Source of the DNA: Antedon mediterranea
Taxonomy: Eukaryota; Echinodermata; Crinoidea; Comatulida; Antedonidae
Direction: 5' to 3'
Assembly (NCBI RefSeq): GCF_964355755.1
Contig: NC_092676.1
Span: 19,078,288 to 19,142,287 of the forward strand
DNA: 64,000 bases
Below the pieces are notes generated by a model. The model worked only from the letters and a program-made list of their open reading frames with translations. It did no database searches and was not told the origin of the DNA. Shown in pieces: positions 62,985 through 64,000 of this stretch. Each line of letters starts with the position of its first letter. The stretch's first letter is position 1. The position numbers were made by a program, and so were the translations under genes.

Positions 62985-63157
62985 CGTGAAGCTTGGTTTC
63001 TACTTGAACAACGCAACGCAAGTTTTACACGCAACGCAGGCAATTTACCCAATCCGAAGCGAAGGACTTTTTACTGTTGCTTGTGATTGATTAAATTACG
63101 CGCGTCGCGCGTATGTCCATGCGTTGCGTGCTAGAGTGGGAACCAATCAAGCTTTAG
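62985..63157. mobile_element. MITE family C copy
   Basis: The left end GAAGCTTGGTTTCTACTTGA (followed by ACAACGCAACGCAAG) and the right end GCTAGAGTGGGAACCAATCA AGCTTTA are inverted. It is about 170 bp with internal CAATCCGAAGCGAAGG and GCTTGTGATTG. Confidence 0.75.
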
Positions 63158-63754
63158 TGTAATAATCCCTATTGCACGGCTCAAACGAAGCTTGCTTTAC
63201 TGGGATTAGGTGCAAGTGCAGTCCCCCATAACGGCTGTAATAACAAGTGGCTGAATTTGAATCAGAAAACCCTTACCATTTATACGCTGCAGGTTTTAGT
63301 TCAAAGTCGGTGTTATACAAGTTACATTTGGACTTCATAGCATTTGGTATTGTTAAGCCTGCTATGATTAGTATAGTAATACAATACTAAGCTTACCGTA
63401 TTTATTATTACATTAGTAGTATTGTAACACTATGGGGTGTACATGCACTATAAGCCATAGTTGGCCTAATCATGAACTTTACAGGCCACGTCTGTAGCAA
63501 GCATGTATCTGATGTGTTAGTGGTATAGCGCTCGTGCTTTAAATCGTATTAGGCCTACAATTATTACCAACAAATAAAAAAAAAAATTTCAAATTACAAA
63601 CGCATTTAAAAAGGATGGTGGTGAAATTAAATGCGACTATTGGAAGTAACTATGCAATGTTTGAAAAATTAAGATGGAAAAATAAATAAATAGCTTTGAT
63701 ATTGTTTTTGTATGATTTATGAAATGCTTTACTTCAATTGCTTCCATTGGTATG

Positions 63755-63875
63755 TGTTATATCGGAGGTACATCGGATATATCGGCCGACATCGGAGTTA
63801 TATCGGAGGTAGGGCCTACATCGGATATATCGGCTGACATCTGAGTTATATCGGAGTTATATCGGCGTTTAGATT
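63755..63875. repeat. TATATCGGAG-type short tandem repeat
   Basis: ATCGGAGGTACATCGGATAT, ATCGGCCGACATCGGAGTTA and later variants repeat a 10-15 bp ATCGG-centred motif about ten times. Confidence 0.8.
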
Positions 63876-64000
63876 TGCCTTAAGTCTGTAGTTTTTATGT
63901 TTCAGTCTTTTATTCCTTTTTCGTGGAATTTATTCAACACATAACATAATAGACTAAACTTAAGATACGTAGTCCACCAGCCGACGTCTGGACACTACAA

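Larger units (their letters stand above)
62780..64000. other. 3' flank of peptide gene 2
   Basis: No coding exon is recognised. AATAAA overlaps the region just after the stop codon (about 62778-62785) and another lies near 62862. A MITE C copy and an ATCGG repeat are listed separately. Confidence 0.45.

Noticed and set aside
63520-63560. tRNA-like GTTAGTGGTATAGCGCTCGT stretch
   Set aside because: It resembles a box A region only. No box B, anticodon stem or 3' half is present.

Overview
This is a window of eukaryotic nuclear DNA. It is AT-rich, with spliced genes carrying GT-AG introns, dense families of small inverted-repeat transposons and SINEs, and no bacterial or organellar features. 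The protein families present and the many short palindromic repeats suggest a marine invertebrate deuterostome, most likely an echinoderm. That placement is an inference from gene content and sequence texture; the species cannot be named from the window.

Seven protein-coding genes could be rebuilt exon by exon, with every splice phase consistent. (1) A ropporin-1-like gene (ROPN1L; 5 coding exons, + strand, 1893-6269) encodes a sperm-flagellum RIIa-domain protein. (2) An adipose triglyceride lipase gene (PNPLA2/ATGL; 8 exons, - strand, 21160-10211) has an intact Ser/Asp dyad and an unusual 159-codon acidic exon. (3) RUVBL2/reptin (14 exons, + strand, 22686-31587) is a complete AAA+ ATPase. 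(4) A membrane-anchored SDR9C-type dehydrogenase (5 exons, - strand, 37567-34470) resembles BDH1 and retinol dehydrogenases. (5) A secreted WAP-Kazal-thyroglobulin-1 protease-inhibitor-like protein (6 exons, + strand, 37977-53864) starts 409 bp from the dehydrogenase and points the other way. (6, 7) Two tandem paralogues (58379-59674 and 61360-62779, + strand) look like precursors of a disulfide-bridged, C-terminally amidated peptide that I cannot assign to a known family.

The dominant structure is a 12,189-bp element at 38280-50468 inside intron 1 of gene 5. It has long terminal inverted repeats, a perfect 9-bp target-site duplication and no coding capacity. It consists almost wholly of two opposed arrays of a ~195-bp repeat, about 37 units in the left arm and about 25 in the right. 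It is a giant foldback-type element, inserted 55 bp upstream of a splice acceptor. Each repeat unit carries its own internal inverted repeat, and the arrays show 3- and 6-unit higher-order periodicity.

The rest is repeat-rich. A TTAA-flanked MITE has 11 copies, all in introns and seven of them in RUVBL2. A second TTAA MITE has 4 copies. Further inverted-repeat families, tRNA-derived SINEs, 5S-rRNA-headed SINEs, a pogo/Tigger-like family, fragments that may be hammerhead-bearing Penelope-like relics, and several minisatellites make up the remainder.

The genes do not form an operon or pathway. The two divergent pairs (PNPLA2/RUVBL2 and SDR/inhibitor) may share promoter regions. The two peptide genes arose by a tandem duplication of about 3.15 kb that included promoter, 5' UTR exon and 3' flank.
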